NCBI GenBank assembly: GCA_012267385.1
Contig: JAAXGW010000016.1
Location: 1 to 53,721 of the forward strand
Source of the DNA: OMG group bacterium
Lineage (GTDB): Bacteria > Pseudomonadota > Gammaproteobacteria > Pseudomonadales > Azotimanducaceae
DNA: 53,721 bases
Direction of reading: 5' to 3'
Made by a program: the position numbers and the translations under genes. The notes beneath the pieces were generated by a model. It searched no databases and was not told where the DNA came from. It saw nothing but the letters and a program-made list of their open reading frames with translations. Below, in pieces: positions 8,501-17,175 of the stretch. Position 1 is the first letter of the stretch, and each line of letters opens with the position of its first letter.

Positions 8501-9841
8501 GCTAGAGTCGCGCCCTATACAGACGAGTTCACAGTGCGGATTCCGTTGCATCCGAATGAACAAGTGACCACTGCGGGCATGTCGGTCGAAGACGACCACA
8601 TGGTAGTCAATTTGAGAGCGAATCAAGGATCGATAACGTGGGAGAGCAAGTTAATAGTGGACTCCACGATTACTCTGTCCGCGCCGTCGATTGCTGAAAG
8701 AACCGAACGTTGGTCCATCGTCGGATCAGACTTTTGGAGTTATGACTATGAAGGCGTTGTCCCGATTGACGAAGGCGACAATCACACTATGTTCGTCCCG
8801 CGCTCCGATGAAGTATTGCAAGTCAAAGTTCAGCAAACACAGCCAGTACCGGGAGAGTCTATTACGATCAGCAATGTCTATGCGTTTCACAGAGTTGACT
8901 CCCAGTCCACTACCTCGGACTTAGAGTTGTTGATTCTTGCTTCGCAACCGGGGGACATAGAAGTAACACTACCCGAGGACTCGAACATTGAGAGTCTTAT
9001 GTTCGCCGGAGAATTTCAGTCGCTACCTAGCAATAATGTTGTACTACTACCAGTTGAAACTGGGAATCATCTATACACTTTGAACTGGACAACCGATCGT
9101 GGAGTATCCGTTGCGTACAGTCCACCTTCTGCGTCTTTCAATCAACCAGCAATTAACACTAGTACGGATGTTCAACTTTCAGAGAGTCGTTGGATACTGT
9201 GGCTGGCTGGGTCATCGTTCGGCACTACCGTAGCATTTTGGTCGGTCTTAGTCGGCGTGCTCCTTGCTGCTGTAGTCATTTCAAAAATCCCTAGTTTCGC
9301 GTTATCGACCCGAGACGCAGTCATTCTTGCGGCAGGTGCTTCTTTAATCGATCTAAAAATGCTACTATTCGTGGGTATTTGGTTCCTAGCGATTTGGTTT
9401 AAGTCCCGTACCAAAGAAAAAATCAACCGACCATGGTTATACCGTTTGGGGCAGTTGGTACTAACCGGGATCACACTTCTAGTTTTGTACGTCCTCGTGA
9501 GCACAATTGTGTCTGCATTAACCAATGATCCGAACATGTACATCGTGGGCGCAAAATACCTCGAAGATTGGTTTACTTGGTTCTCGGATGAAATATCAGG
9601 TGAGGTACCGTCGCCTTGGATATTGTCCTTCCCGATGTGGGTCTATTTTGTACTAATTCTTGCTTGGGTGATGTGGTTAGTCTTCACGTTGTTACAGTGG
9701 ATGCGAGCTTGGTGGGAATCCCTTAAGACTCCTGTACTTTGGGTACCGATTAACTTTAAGGGATTGTTCTCTAGACCGAGAGTCGGTCGCCAGAAACAGG
9801 CACCGATTGCTGAAAGCACAACGGAGTCTGAAAGAGATTGA
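5555..9841 (+). CDS. 1428-residue multi-domain envelope membrane protein of unknown function
   Basis: Starts at ATG 5555 after GAGAGGAG. Residues 1-23 are a signal peptide. A large beta-rich periplasmic region (about 24-480) with paired cysteines near the N-terminus (FSCP, LNCIW) is followed by four membrane spans (about 485-575), a loop, two spans (about 727-792), a second beta-rich region (about 795-1210) that again has a nearby cysteine pair (DCLNEC), and a final cluster of about five spans (about 1212-1400). The two beta regions look like repeated modules separated by membrane domains. No enzyme motif is visible. It is co-oriented with a pseudoesterase, a secreted protein and an EF-hand protein, suggesting an envelope complex. 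I cannot name a family. Confidence 0.75.
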   Translation: MSRRLRPFITVLSVVFWISLAQSENDIYIPESLEPWVDWVLDDNPYFSCPVRATDGVRLNCIWVRETNIDVLRGQTFGAKFELQVHAFAESTLQLPYSQSFKPQNVKLNGQKIALGGGNTAPEVLVPIGSHTLVGDLVWTEESEPRFLEIPRSGIVRLSIDGEEVAHPSLQGGGSRLWFSNEITDTPTTTITPDTELVRVFRHFIDDIPQTQTTYIRVTITGNPRTVDFGKVISDEYEITNLSSRWPAILSSDGNLVVQVSPGSNDIQINARATDQLSSFRYEKISPVWPDLEYWGIQPMHHLRIIRMEGALRTDLSQVNAPSRMRRTTGFVLTENDELKLIEEQRGSVQPYSSMFGISRDIWLNFRGNFYTVADSIRTDVASAQQVASSIPLGEVRVNGSARLIVYDDSSDDKLTSIYLKPEDEYLSSISKVSRAEPLPPNTWSVEAESLNARLHLPPGWMMLWSNGVDEVEGSWLSKWGIWDVFIVLLLLCLVWGLGGWKWTAIVAGTVLIGYQLDNAPTFGWVLLAAVCYALKAIKHVRLSQIVTVSFWVVFFVVASACVYHATTSMRNALHPQLAAESPTFVQQVVSNLERRYTAEEIEQMAISDLSDFFRRIPEQFNSTTPQTSTSFATDDEEMEEIFSTGTYMPNSDPTARISQTPKVVTTGSRTFLGSELGESLGLSAAEPREYDPTLPIAIQTGPGRPSWQWQTVTLNWDGPVAQDQKMSLVLIGPWFTRLVYLLSAIATLLVLTYFLYLRVPGIKNWVRRILPGTSGVASLVFVAVLFNPQDVNADIPDADLLKELESRLLALPDCLNECAYLEEAKVTLTEGVLTIGMQIHAEDRVAIPLPNENNTWNLTDLRQGTNQLPLLRERSRLYTLLDEGVHDIVLTADVTGLDQFDVAFELIPGHLVIDAPDWRIEGLIRGQVDDRKLTFYREKSDEQVVSTTETSTNFAPLEITPYVSVLRQIVLSYEPTIITRVARVAPYTDEFTVRIPLHPNEQVTTAGMSVEDDHMVVNLRANQGSITWESKLIVDSTITLSAPSIAERTERWSIVGSDFWSYDYEGVVPIDEGDNHTMFVPRSDEVLQVKVQQTQPVPGESITISNVYAFHRVDSQSTTSDLELLILASQPGDIEVTLPEDSNIESLMFAGEFQSLPSNNVVLLPVETGNHLYTLNWTTDRGVSVAYSPPSASFNQPAINTSTDVQLSESRWILWLAGSSFGTTVAFWSVLVGVLLAAVVISKIPSFALSTRDAVILAAGASLIDLKMLLFVGIWFLAIWFKSRTKEKINRPWLYRLGQLVLTGITLLVLYVLVSTIVSALTNDPNMYIVGAKYLEDWFTWFSDEISGEVPSPWILSFPMWVYFVLILAWVMWLVFTLLQWMRAWWESLKTPVLWVPINFKGLFSRPRVGRQKQAPIAESTTESERD

Positions 9842-9891
9842 GAAGGTGCGTTGAAATACGCGAGGGAACGCAGGGTTTACTTGTGGTTCAA

Positions 9892-10761
9892 ATGGATTCG
9901 ATCAAACATTGCTTTACTTGTTTGCTGGTTGGTCTTGTACTCAACGGCAATTGTGAGGTGTCTAAGGATCCGGTGTCGACTCTTGATTCCTCGATATCCA
10001 GTACCACAACTTTCACTGTTGCTGAGATTCAGCAATATCGCGATGATCGGTATCACATGTTTCAAGAGAGTTTGTCGGAAGCTCAGCTCTCCGAAGAACA
10101 CCGAGACCTAATAGCAAGTGCTTTGAGCAAGACTTACACTGGTATACCTCTTTGTTCTTTCACTTTTGCACTTGACGCGCGTGGAGATAAAGCCTTACCT
10201 AGTGAAGAAGAGGCAGTCTGGATCGTGACTGAGTCAGGTGTTACCGAGCAAGCAGGGAACGAGGATCAGAGACACTATCGGGATTCTCCAATCTCATATG
10301 TACCCAACAATCCGTTTGATTTAGCCCAGGGTTCGGTCGTATCCGAGAGCAAGTCTTTAGTGAAGTTTCGTTTCCCATTGACTCCTCGTTTGATTGCACC
10401 TAATTTACACAGCGATGCAGTTCGAGTTCTAAGAAAAGTGGATTGGGTCGCAGACTTGACGGTTGACCCCGAGCAACAAGCACCGATCAGCCTATTACTC
10501 ACTCTCGCTAGTGATGACGGTCGAGCACAAGCACCCTTAGTCAATATTGATGTCGCGCGCGTCGAGTTTTTGTACAAATACAACGACAGTTGCCAATTCT
10601 ACGAGGTCTTTTCGAAAATGCGTCTCTTTAAAGGCTCATCATTGTTTTCCGGAGACTTTCTCGATAAAACAATCAAGACGTTCACGAATGTAGAGTGCGA
10701 ACAACCTGTCGCGTTTCTCTTACCTGAGAAGAAAGAGCTCGAATTCATAGAAAGGTATTGA
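9892..10761 (+). CDS. secreted protein of the 4255-11481 module
   Basis: A 289-residue protein. The ATG at 9892 gives a hydrophobic signal sequence (HCFTCLLVGLVLNGNC); an upstream TTG at 9838 would add 18 charged residues before it and is less likely. The cysteine after the hydrophobic stretch (NGNC) is not a canonical lipobox, so a lipoprotein is possible but unproven. The mature part is soluble, with two pairs of separated cysteines and a central FRFPLTPRLIAPN stretch. No family is recognised. It begins 50 bp after the large membrane protein, consistent with an operon and an interaction with its periplasmic regions. Confidence 0.65.
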   Translation: MDSIKHCFTCLLVGLVLNGNCEVSKDPVSTLDSSISSTTTFTVAEIQQYRDDRYHMFQESLSEAQLSEEHRDLIASALSKTYTGIPLCSFTFALDARGDKALPSEEEAVWIVTESGVTEQAGNEDQRHYRDSPISYVPNNPFDLAQGSVVSESKSLVKFRFPLTPRLIAPNLHSDAVRVLRKVDWVADLTVDPEQQAPISLLLTLASDDGRAQAPLVNIDVARVEFLYKYNDSCQFYEVFSKMRLFKGSSLFSGDFLDKTIKTFTNVECEQPVAFLLPEKKELEFIERY

Positions 10762-10887
10762 CTCATGCGCGGCACTAGGTGGTCCAAACTATTTGGTAAC
10801 CCTTGGGTACGATTTTTGCATCTTGTATCTCAAGAAGTTCTCTGAACGCGACACTCAACTGAACACTTTTCAACTCAGGAAATTATT

Positions 10888-11481
10888 ATGAAACTTATCA
10901 AGATCTTTGCAGCGAGTTCATTTGCGAGTCTCTTAGCCTTGAGCGTGATCGCTCAAAACGCAGACGAAACAGATGCAACAACATCTTCAAGTGAGTCTAT
11001 GACCAAGCTCGATAAAGCGCAAGCAGCTACTGACGAAAATGAATTTCCCGAAGTTTCACTAGAGACGATGGATGACCTAGTGGAGTCTATGGTAGGAGCA
11101 ACGGTTAGTATGTTTAACCTTACTTTTGCTGGTACTGATTCACCATTTGATGAAGCCATTGAGGATTTGGAAAAGAATTGGTCTGCGACGGTCGAAAAAT
11201 TCGATATTGACAAAAACGGTTCGTTGTCTTTATCGGAATTAGAGAATGTGCCGGAAGAGGAATGGGCAGACGACTACAAAGCACTATCCGATGAAGAGCG
11301 GGATGAGGCACTAAGCAGTCAGTTCAAAGAGTTGGACACCGATGAGAACGGAGAGGTTACTACTGAAGAAGTCGTGGCACAAGTCAAGAAGCAAGTAGAG
11401 ATATTTAATGAAATGATGGAAGGCTTAGAACTGTCCCCATCAACGGAATCTGAGGAAGAAGCGTCTGATACTGTCGAATAG
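10888..11481 (+). CDS. secreted double EF-hand calcium-binding protein
   Basis: A 197-residue acidic protein with an AGGAAA ribosome-binding site. The signal peptide covers about residues 1-22 (LALSVIAQNA). Two canonical EF-hand loops are visible: D106-IDKNGSLSLS-E117 and D150-TDENGEVTTE-E161, both with Gly at loop position 6 and Glu at 12. A Ser/Glu-rich tail follows. It should bind calcium in the periplasm or outside the cell. Together with the EF-hand on the hydrolase-like protein at 4255 it makes calcium a shared theme of this module. The gap of 126 bp from the previous gene may contain its own promoter. Confidence 0.8.
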   Translation: MKLIKIFAASSFASLLALSVIAQNADETDATTSSSESMTKLDKAQAATDENEFPEVSLETMDDLVESMVGATVSMFNLTFAGTDSPFDEAIEDLEKNWSATVEKFDIDKNGSLSLSELENVPEEEWADDYKALSDEERDEALSSQFKELDTDENGEVTTEEVVAQVKKQVEIFNEMMEGLELSPSTESEEEASDTVE

Positions 11482-11668
11482 GTTGAGCCACTCGACAACA
11501 ATTCAATGTCTAGGCGAGTCAGCGATTTGTGGTCTCGTGCATCCAAGCGTGGCGAATAACGAGCAATCGGTAAAAGACAAAAAAATGTAGCTCTGATCTC
11601 TAGCGCTAGATTTCAGTTCGAGCGGACGTAGTACGAACTAAACGGATTAGACGACTAACCTCTTAGTG

Positions 11669-14600
11669 TTAGTTCGCGCCAGGTTGAACCACGAACAACA
11701 AATCACCTTGATTCACTTGTTGTCCCGTATCAACGTTTACTCGCGTTACCTTATATTCAGTATTTTCGGGGTACAGTAACTCGGACCCTGAGTTCAAGTC
11801 CTTTAAACGGAGTGGCGTGAAAATTTTGAACGCTTCAATCTGACAAAGAGTCTGATCCACAGAGATGGAGTCTCCAGGTTGTACGTAGTCATTCTCTGTT
11901 GGCGTTGGTTTGGTGTAAAAAATCCCCGTAGCTGGTGAAAGTACTTTCAATTCATCGCTGTCTTCAATGCGCAAGGCATCCAACCCAACTTGTGCGTCTT
12001 CATGCCCTTTCATAGCTTCCATTTCAGCAATCAGCGAATCGGCATCGGTACGTTCCAAAAACTCCGGTAGGTAGTCAGTAGTAAACTCGCCGCTACGAAA
12101 TATCTCATCTTTCAACACGCGCTTCAGTAGTGCAATATTTGTCCCAATTCCCTCAATTTTCACTTTGTCAAGGAACTTAAACAAACGATCGGCAGCTGAA
12201 TTTCTGGTCGACCCCTGTGCAATCACTTGTGCGATCATGCTGTCATAGTAGGGTGATATAAATTTGTCCTGTGCCGCAATCGTAATGACATCAACACGAG
12301 CATTGTTCGGGAAAGAACAGTGGGTAATGCGACCAGCACTCGGTCGAAAGGTTAGACTGCCGTCAGTCGCTCGCACGACTTGTTCAGCATTAATGCGAGC
12401 CTCGATGGAGTAACCACGACTTCCGACCTTCAAATTTGCGATACTCTCACCGGACGCGATGCGGAACTGTTCACCAACAATGTCCACTTCGGACACTTGT
12501 TCAGTTACTGGATGCTCTACCTGTAGTCGTGTGTTCATTTCCATGAAATATACTTCTTGCTTATCTACGTCATAGATAAACTCCACGGTACCTGCACCTA
12601 GATAATCAACCTCGTCGGCCAATGCTGTACTGTGTTTAAACACTTCTTTAACTAATTTAGAGGGAAGCATTGTGGAACCAGACTCTTCAAACACTTTTTG
12701 TCTATTCCGTTGGACACTACAGTCTCGTAATCCCAATACTTTCGTATTCCCGTGCCGGTCCCTGAGTACCTGTACTTCGATGTGACGCAATTTTTGTACG
12801 AACCGTTCTAAATAGACATCTCCGCTTCCAAACGCCGCTCTAGCTTCAACAGACACCCGCTGAAATAGCTCTAGAAAATTTTCTTGTGACTCGACAAGTT
12901 GAATTCCCTTTCCGCCACCACCATGCACCGCTTTGATTAGTATTGGAAATCCTATTTTGTCGACAATTTCTATTGCCTGTTCGACATCATTCACAATACC
13001 GTGACTGCCCGGCACCACTGGAACTCCTAACCCTAACGCTGTGTTGATAGCGTTCGATTTATTCCCCATAGTTTCCATCGCTTTTACAGGTGGTCCGATA
13101 AAGTTGATACCGTGGGTACGCGTCAATCCAGCGAAGTTGCTATTCTCCGATAGAAACCCAATTCCCGGATGTAAGGAGTCAACACCAAACTGTTCAGCAA
13201 TGGTGAGTACCGATCTAGCGTTCAAATAGCTTTCATCCGGCGTACTCCCACCAATACAAACTAGTTCGTCTTTGTCAGTGAGAAGATCGGCAGCAACTGA
13301 ATCCATATCTGGATCTGATTGAACGAGCACCACTTCAATGTCATGCTCTTGTGCGATACGGACGATCTTCGCAGCCGCACACCCTCGAGCATGAACAAGA
13401 ACTCTTCGAACCGGTCGAAACAATTCAGCTTCTTGAACACGCCGCTCGATTCTTGGGACGTGTTTGGTCGTAACCGCGGTCAATGACCCTTCCATTACAC
13501 CTGCGACGACTTCAACAACGGTGTCACTTGGTACCGGAATGTCTGGATCAATTTCTCTCAACTCGTCATCAAGTTCTGGGTAAAACGGATGTTTGACCAA
13601 CCCTTGCATTGCACCGGGCGTAGCGATTAAATAGTTTGAGAGAATGGAGTCTAAAGGTAAGTAGCTTGGAACCACAATTTGCCCAGCAAACGGCATACTC
13701 GTACCGGAAAAGTAATAGGTATGCACCAAGGGATGGGTCACGAAACTTGCTTGCGCACCACCGGTACAGTCGCCATAGCCGAACACAATTACAGGTAGGT
13801 CATAATCTCGGACGAAGTGCGTAATGCGATCGTTGATTGCTGCCATTGAGAACAGTGCTCCAGCACCTTCCTTGGTCTGCATACCACCAGAAGAAATGAA
13901 GCAAATTACGGGGAGTGTGAGTTCCGCACAACGGTGTAATAGTCGACAGAACTTTTCGGCACTCGCCATGTCGAACGCGCCGGCTTGAAAACGAGAATTT
14001 GAGATTACAACACCAAACTTCAACGCACCTTCCACGCCTCTAAAGGTACCGATTCCAGTCACCGTGCCACATGGTGGTTCACTGTCATCTAACGCACTCT
14101 CGATCGCGAGCCGAAAACCAGGAAATTCCACAGGATCCCCACTGATAAGATCCCCGAAGAGTTCTTCGAAGTCCGTAAAGAACTCGTCACGAAATGCTTG
14201 ATAGGTGATTTTTTTGGTCTTTTTGTATCGTGAAAGAACTTGTTGTAGCTGTAAGTCTCGATAGGCGTTGTTTAAACGATTCCAGAAGTCACGTCGTCGA
14301 CCGATATTGCGCGGGGTAATTTTTCCGGCGTAACGAATTCCCTCCCCTTCATATCTCAAATATGAAACAAGAATTTTCTCAAACAGAAACGTTACTACAA
14401 CGAACAGTGTGTCCGATAAATGAGAGAAGCTAGCTTTCTTCCATTCCTCGACGGTGAGCAAGAATTTTCGAAAATTTGGAAGGGTGGAGAATCTGAGATA
14501 CCACGCAAAGAAACGGGCTTGTAATTCTTCAACCGAGGTACCTTGATTCAAAGCGTGCCCCAAGGCATCACGAATTCCCTGTTCACTGTGAGTCAAGAGT

Positions 14601-16555
14601 AGTTGCCGAACCGTGTAAGGCTCTAACGATTGAGTCGCTTTCGCCTCCGCGGCGATTGACTCTAAACTCTTGATTACTCCGTTGTAAACTGCATCGAAAA
14701 TCAGCTGATTCTCGAATTCCTCAACGAAGGAAGTTTTCAATTCAGGAATCTGAATAACGTCTAATACTGTAGTCACGGATTCTTCATCGACGACCGCGAA
14801 CCCTACGCTACGACCCCTTAAATACTTTGCATAAGTTCGGTCGACAAGCCTTCTATTGTTCGTCGCAATTTCCTGCTTCCGTTGAGTTTCATCGGCTATG
14901 ACGGGTAACCTTTGGGTGTCACTGTCGAAGTTCTCTCCCGTAATTGCCAAGTTGAGTTCTAACGTGAGTTGCTGTGCGACTTGTTCATCAGTCAGATCAT
15001 CAACATCCGGAGCATGAAAGATTCGAGTACCTTGATGCGTCAAGCGATGGCGGAGATCCGCACCGAAGCCAGAGTCATGATCAATTCGCTCAAGCAATTC
15101 TCGGGGATTGATCAGTTCCATTGGATGGATCAAATCGTACCGCGCAGTCTCGTGCCGCAAGTAGTCCAGAAGGAGTTTCAAATTACCCGTGGAATCGACC
15201 TTCCAACGATTGACCAAAAACGCCCCGACACTACCAAATAGATTGCTCCTGGACGTTTCAAAATTGCGCCGTGGTTCACCAAACAACATACGTTGTAATC
15301 TATTGCGACTTTCACCCAAAGCAGCTTTACGACTAACGTAGGTACGCCATGCCGTCTTGAGCGCGTCGTCATACACAACTCGGTCAGGATCTTGAAGCCA
15401 ACGAAAGAACGCACGCCTACGATCCAAATCCATGCGCTTCTGAAGCTCGCCCTCAGGAATCTCTCGGTGCGCTAAGCGTCCATACTGATTAGTACTAGTA
15501 GATTTGATTCGGCGTCGAACCCGTAAAAACCGAGAAAACCGATACGCAACGCCGAACACATTGAGATAATCAGTAGGATTTTCGACGAATTCAAAGAGTG
15601 AGGCACTCTCGGTTTGTTTCATTCGTTCTGTTGGGAACAAATACCGGTTTAAGACATGCCGATATTCCTCAAGAAACATTTTCTCTTGTGCAACAAAAGT
15701 TTTGGAACTAGCTTCTATCGAAGAAATTCCAGTTACGATAGCTTGTCTGAAGTTGTCCAGCTTCTCGTCTTTTTCTCCGGGGATGTAGTCAATAATCCCG
15801 TCAATACACCCCTGTTCCATGAGTTCAAATGGGGAAACACCGACGTGTTTCGCACACTCCTGCCATGACAAATTCAAGCGTCGTGCAATGTTTGCTAATC
15901 CACGCGGTTGGATGGTGCTAAACAAGCCATCTCGAACGGACAGGATCATGTTGCTTGCCGCCAACGGGATCGCGCCTCCAGAATAGCCGATGCCAAATAT
16001 GACGCCTAAGTTAGGGACATCTATATCGGACATAACCGCGATCAATCGGGAAATGTTATGAGCTTGGTTACCGCGATTAGCCTCTTCGTCCGCCGCGGCT
16101 CCCGGAGTGTCCATGAGGCTTACGATGGGGATGGAACGACGAGTACATGCTTGGATAAACTCCGCAGCAGCAAAGTGCTCTTCTGGACCCCACACTCCAT
16201 TACGATGATTACGGTCCTGGGCTAAAAATGCAACGAGACGTTTATCCTCGGGAAATTCCATTTCCACAATGGCGTCAAAGTAAGGACCATTGCTCGTGGC
16301 TTGGGTAACTTTGCCGAGCTGGTGGATGATATCGGAGGCGGGCGTGCGGTCGGGCATTTCCGCTGGAGCCACCACCTGCTCAATATAAGCATCGACTCCC
16401 ATGCTCTCCAGATCGGCTACTCGAGTCGCAATATCGCGCGTACTTAACAATCCACGTACGGGATATTCAGACTTCGGATCTGCTGAAGGAAATAGATTGA
16501 AATCCTGTGCAATCAGTTCCGCTTTTAAGAAGAGTCGTTCGTCGTTCAAAGGCAA
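11669..16555 (-). CDS. single-chain biotin-dependent acyl-CoA carboxylase
   Basis: A 1628-residue fusion holding all activities of a biotin-dependent carboxylase. Residues 1-290 resemble the AccA (alpha) carboxyltransferase half (DTPGAAADEEANRGNQAH at 149, GYSGGA at 190). About 290-780 is a helical region I cannot assign. About 790-1050 resembles the AccD (beta) half (SSGGMQTKEGAGALFS near 883) without an obvious zinc finger. About 1060-1510 is biotin carboxylase (HGGGGKGI, and MNTRLQVEHPVTEQ near 1339). A biotinyl domain ends the protein, with EAFKI (Lys1577) in place of the usual EAMKM. The order alpha-beta-BC-BCCP is the reverse of eukaryotic ACC. Acetyl- or another acyl-CoA is the likely substrate. 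The start is TTG at 16555, with no clear ribosome-binding site and no ATG before residue 52. Confidence 0.88.
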   Translation of the reverse strand: MPLNDERLFLKAELIAQDFNLFPSADPKSEYPVRGLLSTRDIATRVADLESMGVDAYIEQVVAPAEMPDRTPASDIIHQLGKVTQATSNGPYFDAIVEMEFPEDKRLVAFLAQDRNHRNGVWGPEEHFAAAEFIQACTRRSIPIVSLMDTPGAAADEEANRGNQAHNISRLIAVMSDIDVPNLGVIFGIGYSGGAIPLAASNMILSVRDGLFSTIQPRGLANIARRLNLSWQECAKHVGVSPFELMEQGCIDGIIDYIPGEKDEKLDNFRQAIVTGISSIEASSKTFVAQEKMFLEEYRHVLNRYLFPTERMKQTESASLFEFVENPTDYLNVFGVAYRFSRFLRVRRRIKSTSTNQYGRLAHREIPEGELQKRMDLDRRRAFFRWLQDPDRVVYDDALKTAWRTYVSRKAALGESRNRLQRMLFGEPRRNFETSRSNLFGSVGAFLVNRWKVDSTGNLKLLLDYLRHETARYDLIHPMELINPRELLERIDHDSGFGADLRHRLTHQGTRIFHAPDVDDLTDEQVAQQLTLELNLAITGENFDSDTQRLPVIADETQRKQEIATNNRRLVDRTYAKYLRGRSVGFAVVDEESVTTVLDVIQIPELKTSFVEEFENQLIFDAVYNGVIKSLESIAAEAKATQSLEPYTVRQLLLTHSEQGIRDALGHALNQGTSVEELQARFFAWYLRFSTLPNFRKFLLTVEEWKKASFSHLSDTLFVVVTFLFEKILVSYLRYEGEGIRYAGKITPRNIGRRRDFWNRLNNAYRDLQLQQVLSRYKKTKKITYQAFRDEFFTDFEELFGDLISGDPVEFPGFRLAIESALDDSEPPCGTVTGIGTFRGVEGALKFGVVISNSRFQAGAFDMASAEKFCRLLHRCAELTLPVICFISSGGMQTKEGAGALFSMAAINDRITHFVRDYDLPVIVFGYGDCTGGAQASFVTHPLVHTYYFSGTSMPFAGQIVVPSYLPLDSILSNYLIATPGAMQGLVKHPFYPELDDELREIDPDIPVPSDTVVEVVAGVMEGSLTAVTTKHVPRIERRVQEAELFRPVRRVLVHARGCAAAKIVRIAQEHDIEVVLVQSDPDMDSVAADLLTDKDELVCIGGSTPDESYLNARSVLTIAEQFGVDSLHPGIGFLSENSNFAGLTRTHGINFIGPPVKAMETMGNKSNAINTALGLGVPVVPGSHGIVNDVEQAIEIVDKIGFPILIKAVHGGGGKGIQLVESQENFLELFQRVSVEARAAFGSGDVYLERFVQKLRHIEVQVLRDRHGNTKVLGLRDCSVQRNRQKVFEESGSTMLPSKLVKEVFKHSTALADEVDYLGAGTVEFIYDVDKQEVYFMEMNTRLQVEHPVTEQVSEVDIVGEQFRIASGESIANLKVGSRGYSIEARINAEQVVRATDGSLTFRPSAGRITHCSFPNNARVDVITIAAQDKFISPYYDSMIAQVIAQGSTRNSAADRLFKFLDKVKIEGIGTNIALLKRVLKDEIFRSGEFTTDYLPEFLERTDADSLIAEMEAMKGHEDAQVGLDALRIEDSDELKVLSPATGIFYTKPTPTENDYVQPGDSISVDQTLCQIEAFKIFTPLRLKDLNSGSELLYPENTEYKVTRVNVDTGQQVNQGDLLFVVQPGAN

Positions 16556-16674
16556 AAAATTCTATGAGTTACTACATATTGTCCATATCATTTGATTAAA
16601 TTCACAGTTACAATGCGTTTCTTTGTAGTTTTTCAACACTGTTTCACTGTTAAATAGATCATTAATTAGTCTGA

Positions 16675-17175
16675 ATGAACATCGCGGTACTCACCATTTC
16701 AGATACTCGAACCACTGCAAACGATACCTCCGGCGACTACCTCGTTACTGCCATGCAAGAATCGCACCATGTCGTACCTGCTCGAAAAATCGTGCGCGAC
16801 GACGTCTACGCAATACGTGCCACAATCTCAGAATGGATTTGCGATGATCTAATCGATGCGATTGTTACTACAGGCGGTACGGGCTTCGGTGGTCGTGACT
16901 CAACACCAGACGCAATAACGCCGTTATTTGACAAGCAGATTGAAGGATTTGGCGAACTGTTTCGCTTTCTCTCGTTTTCCGATATTGGTACTTCGACGAT
17001 TCAATCTCGAGCAGTAGCTGGAGTTGCTAACGGAACATTCATTTTTGCTCTTCCCGGTTCAACTGGGGCGTGTCGATTAGCGTGGGAACAAATTCTCGTT
17101 GAGCAATTTGAAGCGTCTTTTAGTCCGTGTAACTTTGCCGAGTTAGTCTCTAAATTGAAGCCAACAACAGGATGA
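16675..17175 (+). CDS. moaB: molybdopterin biosynthesis protein MoaB/MogA family
   Basis: A 166-residue protein of the MoaB/Mog fold, involved in adenylylation of molybdopterin for molybdenum cofactor assembly. It begins MNIAVLTISDTRT and has the family signature TTGGTGFGGRDSTPDA around residues 64-79, followed by the conserved ALPGSTGACRLAW near the end. The length fits the family. Its TGA overlaps the ATG of the thiolase (ATGA), so the two are cotranslated although their pathways differ. The molybdenum enzyme MsrP at 26129 is a local candidate user of the cofactor. Confidence 0.9.
   Translation: MNIAVLTISDTRTTANDTSGDYLVTAMQESHHVVPARKIVRDDVYAIRATISEWICDDLIDAIVTTGGTGFGGRDSTPDAITPLFDKQIEGFGELFRFLSFSDIGTSTIQSRAVAGVANGTFIFALPGSTGACRLAWEQILVEQFEASFSPCNFAELVSKLKPTTG

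Noticed and set aside
11599-11610. 12-bp palindrome TCTAGCGCTAGA after the EF-hand gene
   Set aside because: Short, without a loop or T-run; chance occurrence is plausible.
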